Both the position numbers and the translations under genes were made by a program. This document shows positions 1 to 8,432 of a stretch of 64,000 nt of DNA, one piece after another. This stretch comes from Bacillus sp. OV166 (GTDB lineage: Bacteria > Bacillota > Bacilli > Bacillales > Cytobacillaceae), in NCBI RefSeq assembly GCF_900177675.1, contig NZ_FXWM01000001.1, forward strand, positions 3,853,001 to 3,917,000. The letters run 5' to 3'. The notes under the pieces were generated by a model. It made no database searches and was not told the origin of the DNA. It was given only the letters and a program-made list of their open reading frames with translations. Position 1 is the first letter of the stretch. Each line of letters starts with the position of its first letter.

Positions 1-806
1 ACCCCTGCTTCTTTTAAACGCTCAGCATAGGCTAAACCTTCATCCCTTAGGACATCATTTTCTGCGGTAATAACGTAAGCTGGTGGGAGATTGCTTAAAT
101 CCTCTGCCAATAATGGGGCAATATATTTATTTTTTGTATCCTCATTATTGTTAATATAATAATTTCCAAACCAAATCATTAAGTCTCTATCAAGACCAAA
201 TCCAGTTTGGAACTCTTGATATGACTTGGTGTCGTACCCGAGGGCCGTTACAGGATAAATAAGAACCTGGGCAGCGATGTCTGGACCATTTTGTTCTTTG
301 GCGATTAACGATACGACGGCTGAAAGATTTCCACCTGCACTGTCACCGCCAACAACTAAATTGGAAGCGTTTCCATTTATTGCCACAGCATTTTCACTAA
401 TCCATTTTAATGCCGCATAGGAATCCTCTACAGGTATTGGAAACTTATATTCAGGTGCAAGCCTATAATCGACTGAAACGACTACTCTCCCAGTTCGATT
501 AGCAATCATTCGGCAACTTGGGTCTGCTGTCTCAAGATCCCCAATTACCCAGCCACCGCCATGGTAATAGACAAATAGAGGAAATGGTCCTTGACCTTCC
601 GGAGTATAAATTCTCACCTTAATCTCGGCATCATCGGCGACAGGAATCATTCTGTCCTCTATCTTCGCAAGCTGGGCCAGCTCTACCTCTACGGGAGGGG
701 CTAATGCAAACATTTCTCTTACTGTCTGTGCATCTAATGACTGGATTAATGGCATCTGGCTGAACAATTCTAAATAAGCTTTTGCTTGCGGGTCTAAATT
801 GGCCAA
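1..806 (-). CDS. Alpha/beta hydrolase (HSL/acetyl-esterase family), 3' end cut by window
   Basis: Esterase/lipase of the hormone-sensitive-lipase family, which hydrolyses short acyl esters in the cytoplasm. About 268 residues are visible; the family is usually near 310, so the C-terminus with the catalytic His lies outside the window. Visible motifs are the oxyanion-hole HGGGW (about residues 80-84), the nucleophile elbow GDSAGG (about 152-157) and a DVLRDEG segment (about 250) carrying the likely catalytic Asp. The start is a TTG at 806, about ten bases after AAAGGAAG; the nearby ATG at 813 is in another frame. It is divergent from the LuxR-type gene and shares an inverted repeat with it. 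The family is certain; the substrate is unknown. Confidence 0.85.
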   Translation of the reverse strand, partial: MANLDPQAKAYLELFSQMPLIQSLDAQTVREMFALAPPVEVELAQLAKIEDRMIPVADDAEIKVRIYTPEGQGPFPLFVYYHGGGWVIGDLETADPSCRMIANRTGRVVVSVDYRLAPEYKFPIPVEDSYAALKWISENAVAINGNASNLVVGGDSAGGNLSAVVSLIAKEQNGPDIAAQVLIYPVTALGYDTKSYQEFQTGFGLDRDLMIWFGNYYINNNEDTKNKYIAPLLAEDLSNLPPAYVITAENDVLRDEGLAYAERLKEAG

Positions 807-824
807 AAAACATCTTCCTTTCCT

Positions 825-915
825 AATTGGGAATTTTTCAACTTTTAAAGAAAAGATTTTCCTAAAAGTGTATCTTAAGGATATATTTTTTTGTATAATT
901 TGAATATTCCCAATT
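825..915. promoter_or_regulatory. Inverted repeat in divergent promoter region
   Basis: AATTGGGAAT at 825-834 recurs as its exact reverse complement at 906-915. Similarity extends a few bases further on both sides. One copy lies in the hydrolase leader and the other in the leader of the LuxR-type gene, so both transcripts could be controlled by one dimeric protein. That the neighbouring LuxR-type protein binds here is inference. Confidence 0.45.
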
Positions 916-951
916 TTAGACGTGCTATATCCCTATAAAGGAGATGATAAT

Positions 952-1644
952 ATGACATCTCAGTCTACCTTACAGCATCGAATTCACGATTTAGAGGAAG
1001 CCACCTGCCATGAAGAAAGATTATATAAAATTCTCGAAGTATACATGGACCTTTATCCTGTCATGAATGCCTATTTATTTAGATTTTCTCCGTTAGGTTT
1101 CCTTGGTGAAGGAATCATCTTATTAACATCTGATGGTATGGTACATATTGGGGATATTCGTGACGATATTCGATCCGTGCCGATCATTTACTCAAGCATA
1201 AATGAAAAGAAAGCAAAGTATTGTTCAGGTATTGAGTATCTAAAGCAAACAAGTAGTAAATACATAACTTCTTCGAGTGTAAATTCGATCGTTGTTGTAC
1301 CTATATGTTTCAGGTCTGTCATTATTGGATATATTTGCACAACGGAGTTCGCGAAAGAATCTGTGATAGATGAAAAACTTCTTTCTTTATTAACCCTTTA
1401 TGGCAAAGAAGTTGGAAAGTTTCTAGAAAAATTCGATAGTGTGGAAGACCCGCAAGTATTAAGTAAGCGGGAACTAGAAGTTATGAGGAGAATTGCCTGG
1501 GGAGAAAGCACAAAGGAAATGGCCGATTCGATGGAAATCAGCGAATTAACGGTAAAACAATATGTGAAAACAACAATTAAAAAGCTTGGCGTTCAGAATC
1601 GTTCCCATGCGATTGGAGAGCTTTTCCGGAGAGGAATACTTTAG
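952..1644 (+). CDS. LuxR-type transcriptional regulator
   Basis: 230-residue regulator. The N-terminal 150 residues look like a GAF-type sensor fold (inferred from alternating strand pattern only). The C-terminus from about residue 165 is a clear LuxR/GerE helix-turn-helix: LSKRELEVMRRIAWG, then KEMADSMEISELTVKQY and the second helix up to KKLGVQNR. There is no receiver domain Asp, so it is probably ligand- rather than phosphorylation-controlled. The start at 952 is chosen because AAGGAG lies eight bases upstream; an upstream in-frame ATG at 922 has no ribosome site. It is divergent from the hydrolase and is its most likely regulator. Confidence 0.85.
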   Translation: MTSQSTLQHRIHDLEEATCHEERLYKILEVYMDLYPVMNAYLFRFSPLGFLGEGIILLTSDGMVHIGDIRDDIRSVPIIYSSINEKKAKYCSGIEYLKQTSSKYITSSSVNSIVVVPICFRSVIIGYICTTEFAKESVIDEKLLSLLTLYGKEVGKFLEKFDSVEDPQVLSKRELEVMRRIAWGESTKEMADSMEISELTVKQYVKTTIKKLGVQNRSHAIGELFRRGIL

Positions 1645-1652
1645 TAGTTTTT

Positions 1653-1666
1653 TGAAAGCGCTTTAT
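1653..1666. promoter_or_regulatory. Candidate catabolite-responsive element (cre)
   Basis: TGAAAGCGCTTTAT matches the CcpA operator consensus TGNAANCGNNNNCA at all but one fixed position and is nearly palindromic. It sits just behind the stop of the LuxR-type gene and before its terminator, an unusual place, so it may be chance or a transcription roadblock. Confidence 0.3.
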
Positions 1667-1708
1667 TTCCCAAAGTAACTTACCTTAGATTAGATAAACT
1701 GGAGTATC

Positions 1709-1732
1709 AGCACCCAAGTGGGTGCTCTTTTT
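1709..1732 (+). terminator. Intrinsic terminator of the LuxR-type gene
   Basis: Seven-base stem AGCACCC / GGGTGCT around a four-base loop, followed by CTTTTT. The stop of the convergent oxidoreductase lies at its edge. Confidence 0.8.
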
Positions 1733-1733
1733 A

Positions 1734-2852
1734 TTACACATCAAGTGCCAGGGCTAATTCATAGCAACTCAGGTCAATCTCTGTTTGTTTTCCTAAAACA
1801 AGTTTTGCTAGTTCCACGCCGAGATACGGTCCACTCGTTAATCCTGAAGCACCTAATCCATTGGCTAAATAGATTCCTTCACAATCAGGTAAAGCCCCAA
1901 TCACAGGCAAAAAGCCAGGGGTGAACGGCCGAAAACCGACTCTTGTTTCAAGATACGTACCAGCAGCTAATCCAGGTGCTACTTCTAGGGCTTTGCTTAA
2001 TATTTCATGGATTCCTCCTGCCGTTACACGATTGTCAAATCCGGCATCATTTTCATGAGTCGAGCCGACGACGACTTGGCCATTTTCAAAGGTAAGAATG
2101 TAATGGTTTTGGGGTGGAATAACAACCGGCCATCGGCTCGTATCTGTTTCAGGCAACTCAAGGTGGATGATTTGTGCCTTTTGTGGTTTGACTAAAAAAT
2201 GAACTCCTAATGGCTGTAAAAGCTCTTTAGACCATGCCCCTGCCGTAACAATGACCTGATCTGCTAAAAATGTTGAATCATCAAGTATAATGCCAACCAC
2301 TTTGTTTCCCTGCATTGCTAGGGAGGCATTCCCGTTACGGAAAGTAACTCCATGCTTGATCGAGGCACGGATTAATGACTCACGTAATGCTCTTCCATTT
2401 ACCCGTGCTCCTCCACTAACATGAACAGATCCATACTCCTCAGATAACGGCGGGAAAAGCCGCTTTGTTTCAGCAGGTGAAAGAATGGTAATCTCCCCAA
2501 TTTCGGGTGCATCGTCCCTTCGTTTCAGTGCTCGCTCAGCCATTTGTTCGAGTTTACTCATTTCTGTATGAAGACTAATTGCCCCTACCCGTTGATAGCC
2601 CGTTTCTTTCTCGCCATCTGCTTCCAATTGAGCAATTAATTCTGGATAGTAACGAGCTCCTCCTTTTGCTAACTGATACCATGCTTTGTTTCGCCGCTGT
2701 GAAAGCCATGGACAAACAATCCCCGCTGCGGCATCAGTTGCCTGCCCGGGATCCATACGATCCACTAATGTCACCTCTGCCCCTAATTGGGCAAGGTGAT
2801 ACGCTGTTGAGGCCCCGAGAATTCCTGCTCCAATAACCACGATCTTCTGCAT
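1734..2852 (-). CDS. FAD-dependent oxidoreductase (DAO family, D-amino-acid/glycine oxidase-like)
   Basis: 372-residue flavoprotein of the DAO superfamily, which oxidises amino groups of glycine or D-amino acids with FAD. The Rossmann dinucleotide motif GAGILGASTAYHLA is at the very N-terminus, followed by a conserved acidic residue in VTLVDR at the end of beta-2. The C-terminal half has the family signature of alternating strands ending in ANGLGASGLTSGP, which contacts FAD. Start chosen at 2852 (MQKIVVIG) because AAAAGGTG precedes it and the glycine motif then sits at the usual distance; an ATG at 2870 adds six unlikely residues. The zinc-ribbon gene lies 21 bases upstream on the same strand, probably one transcript. 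The exact substrate cannot be told. Confidence 0.85.
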   Translation of the reverse strand: MQKIVVIGAGILGASTAYHLAQLGAEVTLVDRMDPGQATDAAAGIVCPWLSQRRNKAWYQLAKGGARYYPELIAQLEADGEKETGYQRVGAISLHTEMSKLEQMAERALKRRDDAPEIGEITILSPAETKRLFPPLSEEYGSVHVSGGARVNGRALRESLIRASIKHGVTFRNGNASLAMQGNKVVGIILDDSTFLADQVIVTAGAWSKELLQPLGVHFLVKPQKAQIIHLELPETDTSRWPVVIPPQNHYILTFENGQVVVGSTHENDAGFDNRVTAGGIHEILSKALEVAPGLAAGTYLETRVGFRPFTPGFLPVIGALPDCEGIYLANGLGASGLTSGPYLGVELAKLVLGKQTEIDLSCYELALALDV

Positions 2853-2873
2853 ATTACACCTTTTCCGCACTTT

Positions 2874-3014
2874 TTAAAAAAAGGACTTAATGATTTCTTG
2901 TTCATTCATACATTCTGTACAAATGTATTCAATTTCTAGAGCATCCTCGCGTACCATGTGCTCTGTTTCTTTACCGCACTTTTCACAATAAAGATTTTTG
3001 GGGAATTCTATCAT
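2874..3014 (-). CDS. 46-residue zinc-ribbon protein
   Basis: Small protein beginning MIEFPKNLYC with two knuckles, CEKCG and CTECM, about 24 residues apart, the pattern of a four-cysteine zinc ribbon. Acidic and basic residues dominate the rest and there is no membrane segment. It ends 21 bases before the start of the FAD oxidoreductase, suggesting co-transcription. The ribosome site (TAGGAT) is weak. Not recognised as a named family; a structural or nucleic-acid-binding accessory role is only a guess. Confidence 0.65.
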   Translation of the reverse strand: MIEFPKNLYCEKCGKETEHMVREDALEIEYICTECMNEQEIIKSFF

Positions 3015-3196
3015 ATCCTACATCACTCGCTTTATTAAATAATGTTTACAAGCATAAGTGTAATGTTCCCCATAATAACGTATTTTAGCAAAAGGCGGAA
3101 GAATTTACTGCTAATGGCATTAATAAATTTTATCTTTCATTGATTCAAAAGGACCAACTTATAATGAAATGGAACAAAATCGGTTAAATTATATAC

Positions 3197-3215
3197 GAGC
3201 AATTTTTCATTGCTC
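3197..3215. other. Short stem-loop in the SASP leader
   Basis: GAGCAAT / ATTGCTC, seven base pairs with a five-base loop, about 28 bases before the SASP start and with no U-run. Possibly a transcript-stabilising 5' hairpin. Confidence 0.35.
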
Positions 3216-3242
3216 AAAAAACTTCGTCGGGAGTGATGTATC

Positions 3243-3437
3243 ATGGCTAGAAACAAACTATTGGTTCCTGGAGCAGACAATGCTTTAGATCAAATGAAAG
3301 AAGAAATTGCCAACGAGTTTGGAGTTCAACTTGGTGCTGATACGACCGCACGAGCAAATGGTTCAGTCGGAGGCGAAATGACGAAACGTCTTGTCGCTTA
3401 TGCTGAACAAACCCTTCAAAATCATCAAAATCAATAA
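3243..3437 (+). CDS. Alpha/beta-type small acid-soluble spore protein
   Basis: 64-residue DNA-binding protein that coats spore DNA and protects it from UV and heat. The family signature is intact: the ...ALDQMKEEIANEFGV segment containing the E^F-type germination-protease cleavage site (ANEFGV), then LGADTTARANGSVGGEMTKRL. Start preceded by GGGAGTG. It is monocistronic and followed by a strong terminator. In Bacillus such genes are transcribed by forespore SigG; no confident SigG promoter was read here. Proves that the host sporulates. Confidence 0.97.
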   Translation: MARNKLLVPGADNALDQMKEEIANEFGVQLGADTTARANGSVGGEMTKRLVAYAEQTLQNHQNQ

Positions 3438-3450
3438 CAGATAATTTCCA

Positions 3451-3489
3451 AAAAAAGGCTGTCCCAATTATTTTGGGACAGCCTTTTTT
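3451..3489. terminator. Bidirectional terminator after the SASP gene
   Basis: Stem of about 17 bp (AAAAAAGGCTGTCCCAA paired to its complement) with a six-base loop; A-run on one side and T-run on the other. Confidence 0.9.
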
Positions 3490-3556
3490 CATTTAAGCTA
3501 TACAAACTTCGCTATTTTAAGTTTAAATAGAAGAAAAGGTAGGAAAGGAGAACATC

Positions 3557-4393
3557 ATGACACAAAAAACAGCCATCGTTACTGGATCTTCTAGCGGCTT
3601 CGGATTATTAACCGTGATTGAACTGGCATTAAAAGGATTTACGGTGATTGCAACGATGAGAGATGTAAACAAAGCACAGCCTTTACTCGGACTTGCAAAA
3701 GAAAACCAGGTAGAAAATTTCATTCATGTCCTCCCACTTGATGTTACCTCCACGGAATCCATTCTTCTATTTCGAGGCAAACTAGAGGATTATCCCTCTA
3801 TAGATGTGTTAGTCAACAATGCGGGTTATGCACTTGGAGGTTTTAGTGAAGAGCTCTCCATCGAGGATTATCGGCTTCAATTTGAAACCAACTTTTTCGG
3901 ATTGATCGCCGTAACCCAGGCAGTCCTTCCATTGATGCGGGCAAAGAAACAGGGCAGGATTATTAATATGAGCAGTATCAGCGGAAAATTTGGATTCCCC
4001 GGATTGTCTGCATATGTCGCATCCAAGCACGCGCTTGAGGGCTATAGCGAAAGTTTACGACTGGAGCTGAAACCATTTGGGATTGATGTATCTCTAATTG
4101 AGCCTGGATCTTTTTCAACCAATATTTGGGCAAGTGTTAATGGGATGGAGGTCAATGCTGAATCACCCTACTCATCCTATATTGAGAGCTTACTAAATGA
4201 AATTGAAGGTGGAAAAGCCGGCCATGGCAATCCAATCGATGTAGCCAAACTGGCTGCACAAATTGCTTCGCAATCGAAATCACCCGACCTCCGGTATCCA
4301 ATCGGGGCTGGTGTAAGAAATATGCTTGCCATTAAAAATTTCCTGCCGTGGAAGCTTGTAGAATCAATCATCTTAAAGAAGCTAAAACCTTAG
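3557..4393 (+). CDS. Short-chain dehydrogenase/reductase (SDR)
   Basis: 278-residue NAD(P)-dependent oxidoreductase of the classical SDR type. Seen: nucleotide-binding TGSSSGFG (residues 9-16, TGxxxGxG), NNAG in VLVNNAGYA, catalytic Ser in NMSSISGKFG and YVASK giving the Tyr-Lys pair. The AGGAAAGGAG upstream supports the ATG at 3557. Its stop codon overlaps that of the DUF2062 gene on the other strand by three bases (4390-4393). Substrate unknown; family members of this length often act on retinol-like, steroid-like or sugar alcohol substrates. Confidence 0.9.
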   Translation: MTQKTAIVTGSSSGFGLLTVIELALKGFTVIATMRDVNKAQPLLGLAKENQVENFIHVLPLDVTSTESILLFRGKLEDYPSIDVLVNNAGYALGGFSEELSIEDYRLQFETNFFGLIAVTQAVLPLMRAKKQGRIINMSSISGKFGFPGLSAYVASKHALEGYSESLRLELKPFGIDVSLIEPGSFSTNIWASVNGMEVNAESPYSSYIESLLNEIEGGKAGHGNPIDVAKLAAQIASQSKSPDLRYPIGAGVRNMLAIKNFLPWKLVESIILKKLKP

Positions 4394-4962
4394 TTATTAG
4401 CAGCATCGATGATAACAAGAGGATTTTTTCGAGATGCTTGTTTATCACGAATTCTCGTAAGTCTTTTCGATTTTTCTTTTTCGTAAAAATAATGAACAAA
4501 GAAATACGAGATGACACCAAGGATGATCCCAAAAATAGTCATTCCAATTAACACATGGACTCCGCCATGAAGAAGACTGACTACGCCACGGAAATCCCCT
4601 TGCAATAATTGTTCAAACGAAAATGGTGTTTTATGCCCGATTTGCCCGTTAAATGGATAGATTAGTTTACCAATTTTCTTGGCAAAAGGTAAAAGAAGAA
4701 CAGGAAGAAAGGATAGTTTTCCAATGACATTTCCGATGATTGCTGCAGGCAATGAACCTTTAGCTATCCGAACCATCGGTAAAAACACAATATAAATAAG
4801 GGATGCAGACGATAGAACGACCATTTCCAAACCAAAACCAATCGCAAATCCCAAGGAAACTTTTTTCGCTCCTCCGGGAGAACGTAACAGTTTGATAAAA
4901 TTCAACTTAAAAGCTCGTCCAATTCGTTGAAAAATATTATGCTTTTTATGTTTTAAGTTCAT
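4390..4962 (-). CDS. DUF2062 membrane protein
   Basis: 190-residue protein with a basic N-terminus and at least three hydrophobic segments (about residues 38-70, 75-95 and 130-155). The SPGGAKKVSLGFAIGFGLEM block followed by PAAIIGNVIGK is typical of DUF2062. Function unknown in the family; members sit in the cytoplasmic membrane. Convergent with, and overlapping by stop codons, the SDR gene. Its promoter region contains a 10-bp inverted repeat at 5078-5110. Confidence 0.8.
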   Translation of the reverse strand: MNLKHKKHNIFQRIGRAFKLNFIKLLRSPGGAKKVSLGFAIGFGLEMVVLSSASLIYIVFLPMVRIAKGSLPAAIIGNVIGKLSFLPVLLLPFAKKIGKLIYPFNGQIGHKTPFSFEQLLQGDFRGVVSLLHGGVHVLIGMTIFGIILGVISYFFVHYFYEKEKSKRLTRIRDKQASRKNPLVIIDAANN

Positions 4963-5077
4963 AGGAACACTTCCTTTTTTTTACAGATTTTCATCCACTG
5001 CTTCCAAGTAATTCGAGGTTTCAATTCGTTAGTACCATTACCATTATCATAACACTAAAAATAGAATAATTAAGGTC

Positions 5078-5110
5078 TAAATTGTGAACTGTAAGCGAGG
5101 TCACAATTTA
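5078..5110. promoter_or_regulatory. Inverted repeat upstream of the DUF2062 gene
   Basis: TAAATTGTGA (5078-5087) and TCACAATTTA (5101-5110) are perfect reverse complements 13 bases apart. Could be an operator or a hairpin; no U-run follows on either strand. Confidence 0.4.
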
Positions 5111-5180
5111 CCAAGGATAAATTTTCCTCTCCTAATCGTTAGGACATTTAAATGAATGTTCTTATTATTCCTTACTTGAT

Positions 5181-5224
5181 AAAAATAAGCCGTGAAAAGG
5201 TAAGAAAAAATCACCCTTCACGGC
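5181..5224 (-). terminator. Terminator of the GGCT-fold gene
   Basis: GCCGTGAA / TTCACGGC stem with a 20-base loop, followed on the minus strand by TTATTTTTA. The stem overlaps the stop codon of the gene it ends. Confidence 0.65.
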
Positions 5225-5849
5225 CTTTTAACAGAAGTGCCAATTCATGATCAGCGAATTGATCTTTAATGCCAGGTTTGCTTTGAAAATAAGCAACGAT
5301 TTCTTCATTTGAATAATTTTTTGATAATCCCTTAATAATGGTTTTTAAATAGGCAGTGGAAGGCTTCTTCCACTCGACTTCATTAATATCCCATGGGGCT
5401 GTAAAGGTGTAAATGGGAAAGCCATTTTCATCTCCCAAATACAGTATATTTCCATACCAGGAATAGCGGTGGAATACTTTTGAACCCTTCTGTTTAACCT
5501 CATGTAAATCAATCTCAAAATTTAGTCCATTATTTTCTTGTTTGACGACATCTAGAAACTGTTCGCCCGTAATTAGATATTTCTTACTATAGGTATGGTT
5601 TCCTTTGTCTTGGTTCAATCCAATAAAGGCTACTCCTTGAGATTCCCATCTAGCCGCTTCTTTGGCGAAGTAAAGGGGCAGGTCTATGGTGAAGGTTGAC
5701 TCGTCTAATGGAAGGGAAGGATCTTTACATCCTATCTCAATTTGGGCGGATCCCTCAGGTTGACCACCTTTTATATAACATAAGAATCGGTCGGCATTAA
5801 TATTGGAACCATAACTTGCATACCAAACATAATGTTGTTTTTCATTCAT
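5211..5849 (-). CDS. Gamma-glutamylcyclotransferase-fold protein
   Basis: 212 residues, soluble. The N-terminal VWYASYGSNI matches the substrate-binding YGSN loop of gamma-glutamylcyclotransferase-like (GGCT/AIG2) proteins, which turn gamma-glutamyl amines into 5-oxoproline. The protein is longer than a minimal GGCT domain (about 120-150 residues), with a C-terminal helical part ending in a KGREG tail. The catalytic Glu cannot be assigned by eye. Single-gene unit between a terminator and a divergent TPP-enzyme gene. Confidence 0.65.
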   Translation of the reverse strand: MNEKQHYVWYASYGSNINADRFLCYIKGGQPEGSAQIEIGCKDPSLPLDESTFTIDLPLYFAKEAARWESQGVAFIGLNQDKGNHTYSKKYLITGEQFLDVVKQENNGLNFEIDLHEVKQKGSKVFHRYSWYGNILYLGDENGFPIYTFTAPWDINEVEWKKPSTAYLKTIIKGLSKNYSNEEIVAYFQSKPGIKDQFADHELALLLKGREG

Positions 5850-6031
5850 TATTTATCACCTATTTACTTCCATTATTTTCTTCTCATTGTAACACTACCA
5901 TCACCTAACGTCTGCTGCTTCTTTCTTTAGGCAATTTTCCAATCATCTATTTTTAGCGGGAGGTTAAAAAATCCTATCAGCGGTAACCATAGAAAACATA
6001 GGATAAAAATCAAGGTTTTTTGGAGGATCAG

Positions 6032-7627
6032 ATGAAAGTAACAGATGCACTTGTTCATTGTTTAGAAAACGAAGGTGTGGAATATGTGTTTGGGATCGTC
6101 GGCACGGAGACACTTGATCTTGCTGATTCATTATCAAAATCAACACAAATTCAGTATGTGAATGTCAGGCATGAGCAAGGGGCCGCTTTTATGGCCGATG
6201 TTTATGGTAGACTATCAAAAAAAGTCGGCGTTTGTTTATCGACGCTGGGTCCAGGAGCAACAAATTTATTGACTGGTATTGCCAGCGCTCAACTCGATCA
6301 TTCACCCGTTGTGGCATTAATTGGACAAGCTGGTGTGGAACGTCACCATAATGAATCACATCAATATATAGATATAGCTAAATTGTTTGAGCCGACAACA
6401 AAGTGGAGCACTCAAATCAAGGTGTCCCAGACTGTCCCCGCGATTATTCGAAAAGCATTCAGAGTGGCAAAAATGGAGAAACCGGGTTCGGTCGCTATTA
6501 CGTTACCGGAGAACTTTTCCACTCAAATGATTCCTGGGAAGCCTTTTCCAGTAACATCTTTGCCTGAAAGTGTCCCAGTTAATGAGGAACTCTTAGCAGC
6601 AACCCAGCTTATAAAAAAACACCTAAGACCCTTTATTATCATTGGAAACGGAGTAATCAGGCAGGAGGCATACCCTGAGTTGCTAACCCTTATCGATACC
6701 ATTCAATCTCCTGTTACCCACAGTTTTATGGCAAAAGGTGTGCTTCCGAAGGAACACCCGCTGAATTTCTTTACGTTTGGATTTAATGAAAACGATGAAG
6801 TTTTACCACGCATGGAGGAAGCAGATTTACTGATTGTTATCGGCTTCGACTTTGTTGAAAAACTGCCGAAAGACTGGAATCAAAAGAAACTTCCGGTTCT
6901 ACATATCGATACTTTACCTGCCGAAATAAATGAATATTACCCTATCGAGGGTGAATTGGTCGGGAACATTAAGACGACACTCCAAATGCTTAATCAATCA
7001 GAGCTCCCAACTAAATCCTGGGTACCTTCTGGGGAACTTAAAGAACAAATAAAGACTGCTTATCAAATCGACCAAGATCAGCCAGACCCCAGCACACTGC
7101 CCTATACAATTGAGAATGTTCTCCATTGTATTGAAAGTCTTACTTCAGAGAACACAATTGTGATTTCTGATGTCGGTTCCCATAAGGTTTCAATCGCCCG
7201 TACCTATCAGCCCAAAATGCCAAACCAGTTAATCATCTCAAACGGTCTAGCTTCAATGGGAATTGCCATACCTGGTGCCATCGGAGCAAAACTGGCTTGT
7301 CCCGATGACGACGTTATTTGTATTACTGGTGATGGCGGCGCGCTCATGAATTTTGCAGAATTAGAGACGGCCAAACGTCTAGGACTCTCTTTCCTCATTA
7401 TTATTTTAAATGACTCAATGTTAAAACTTGAGGTTCAGCAAATGAACAAAATGTTTGGAGAAAACTACGGAGTCACCTTCCAGAACCCGGATTATGTTAA
7501 TTTAGCCGCTAGCTTCGGTATTAAAGGAATAAGAGCCAGCACCCTTGGTGAATTTGAAAACATCCTCAAAGAGAAGCTGCAGCCCCTAGAGGAAATCGTT
7601 GTAATCGACGTTGCCTTGCAAAATTGA
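6032..7627 (+). CDS. Thiamine-pyrophosphate enzyme, acetolactate-synthase large-subunit-like
   Basis: 531-residue TPP-dependent enzyme with the three-domain architecture of acetolactate synthase (PYR domain, central domain, PP domain). Seen: the cofactor-activating Glu in VRHEQGAAFMAD (about residue 47), GPGATN in the first domain, and the TPP/Mg motif beginning GDGGALMN (about residue 437) and ending in the conserved Asn of ILNDS. GGAGG at 6022-6026 fixes the start at 6032 rather than the in-frame TTG at 6020. No regulatory small subunit or AlsD neighbour is present, so a catabolic ALS or another decarboxylase/ligase of the family is possible. Confidence 0.85.
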   Translation: MKVTDALVHCLENEGVEYVFGIVGTETLDLADSLSKSTQIQYVNVRHEQGAAFMADVYGRLSKKVGVCLSTLGPGATNLLTGIASAQLDHSPVVALIGQAGVERHHNESHQYIDIAKLFEPTTKWSTQIKVSQTVPAIIRKAFRVAKMEKPGSVAITLPENFSTQMIPGKPFPVTSLPESVPVNEELLAATQLIKKHLRPFIIIGNGVIRQEAYPELLTLIDTIQSPVTHSFMAKGVLPKEHPLNFFTFGFNENDEVLPRMEEADLLIVIGFDFVEKLPKDWNQKKLPVLHIDTLPAEINEYYPIEGELVGNIKTTLQMLNQSELPTKSWVPSGELKEQIKTAYQIDQDQPDPSTLPYTIENVLHCIESLTSENTIVISDVGSHKVSIARTYQPKMPNQLIISNGLASMGIAIPGAIGAKLACPDDDVICITGDGGALMNFAELETAKRLGLSFLIIILNDSMLKLEVQQMNKMFGENYGVTFQNPDYVNLAASFGIKGIRASTLGEFENILKEKLQPLEEIVVIDVALQN

Positions 7628-7768
7628 CCCCTAGCCTGGAATATGAACTACTCCTATCTGAATAAGTAGATAGAAAGGCTTATTCCAGGGTGGATACGAT
7701 GGAACGACCAGAAAAAATCGGGAATAAATATAGGGCTGCTCCGAACACAAGTGTGATTTGGAGGGTTA

Positions 7769-8329
7769 CTATGTTAAAAACTTCTTAAACCTTTTTAAAA
7801 ATGTTAACCCAATAACAACCCAAATCCAGTTATAAAAAAAAGAAAATAAAAAAATACTGCCTGTTGTTAGGATGGAAAAAGAACTAGAAACAGTTGGACC
7901 CAGGACTGGAAATTTGAAAACATATAAAAGGTTGATTATTCCAATTGTTAAAAAAGTAGCCCCAAAAGCAACGATGCTTATTCTTTTCTTGAGAAAATAG
8001 AAAGCGATTCCGGTCCCCAGCCCTAACAAACCAGTTGTAAATGGGAAGATAATTAATTCACTAGGTTGAAGGATTAATAGCAATAGATTGGTAAGGAAAT
8101 AAGACATGGCACCAAGTGGAAGGGAGAGGATCGAACAGAATAGAATAGGTGCGGTCGCAAAAGGGCTGATGAAATAGCCTATTCCAGGTAAAAAACCACC
8201 TGCTGCCTGGAGAACAGCTGCAAAGCTAGCAAATAGTGCAGCTAGAACAAGGCGTTTTGTTTTAGAATTTTGTTTGAAGACTAATTGCGCTGAATGAATA
8301 TCATCCGAAATTGATTTGAACAAATACAT
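7769..8329 (-). CDS. Small integral membrane protein, possible ECF-type S component
   Basis: 186 residues with five or six hydrophobic segments, a basic N-terminus and a basic C-terminal tail (LKRFKKFLT). Size and topology resemble substrate-binding S components of energy-coupling-factor vitamin transporters, in which a lone S component uses a shared EcfAAT module; this is inference. GAGGTGG five bases before the ATG at 8329 favours that start over an upstream ATG at 8362. That start codon and part of the ribosome site lie in one arm of an inverted repeat (8327-8398). Convergent with the TPP-enzyme gene. Confidence 0.6.
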   Translation of the reverse strand: MYLFKSISDDIHSAQLVFKQNSKTKRLVLAALFASFAAVLQAAGGFLPGIGYFISPFATAPILFCSILSLPLGAMSYFLTNLLLLILQPSELIIFPFTTGLLGLGTGIAFYFLKKRISIVAFGATFLTIGIINLLYVFKFPVLGPTVSSSFSILTTGSIFLFSFFYNWIWVVIGLTFLKRFKKFLT

Positions 8330-8398
8330 CGGTTCCACCTCGGTCTTTGCGTTTCTTTTCATACAATATATTATTATTTATTGGTGATGGAACCGATG
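8327..8398 (-). promoter_or_regulatory. Leader hairpin that can bury the start codon and ribosome site
   Basis: CATCGGTTCCA (8327-8337) and TGGAACCGATG (8388-8398) are perfect 11-base complements separated by 50 bases. On the mRNA the second arm contains the ATG start and the end of the GAGGTGG ribosome site of the membrane-protein gene. This is the geometry of a translational on/off switch; no known riboswitch class was recognised. Confidence 0.5.
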
Positions 8399-8432
8399 CG
8401 TAATTTAAATAAGAAATTGAAACGATAATATA

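Noticed and set aside
631..813. 60-codon ORF with an ATG at 813
   Set aside because: Out-of-frame shadow of the hydrolase; the true frame starts at the TTG at 806 and carries the HGGGW and GDSAGG motifs.
7699..7788. 29-codon plus-strand ORF between the TPP-enzyme and membrane-protein genes
   Set aside because: Weak initiation signal, runs into the 3' end of the opposite gene; more likely noncoding.
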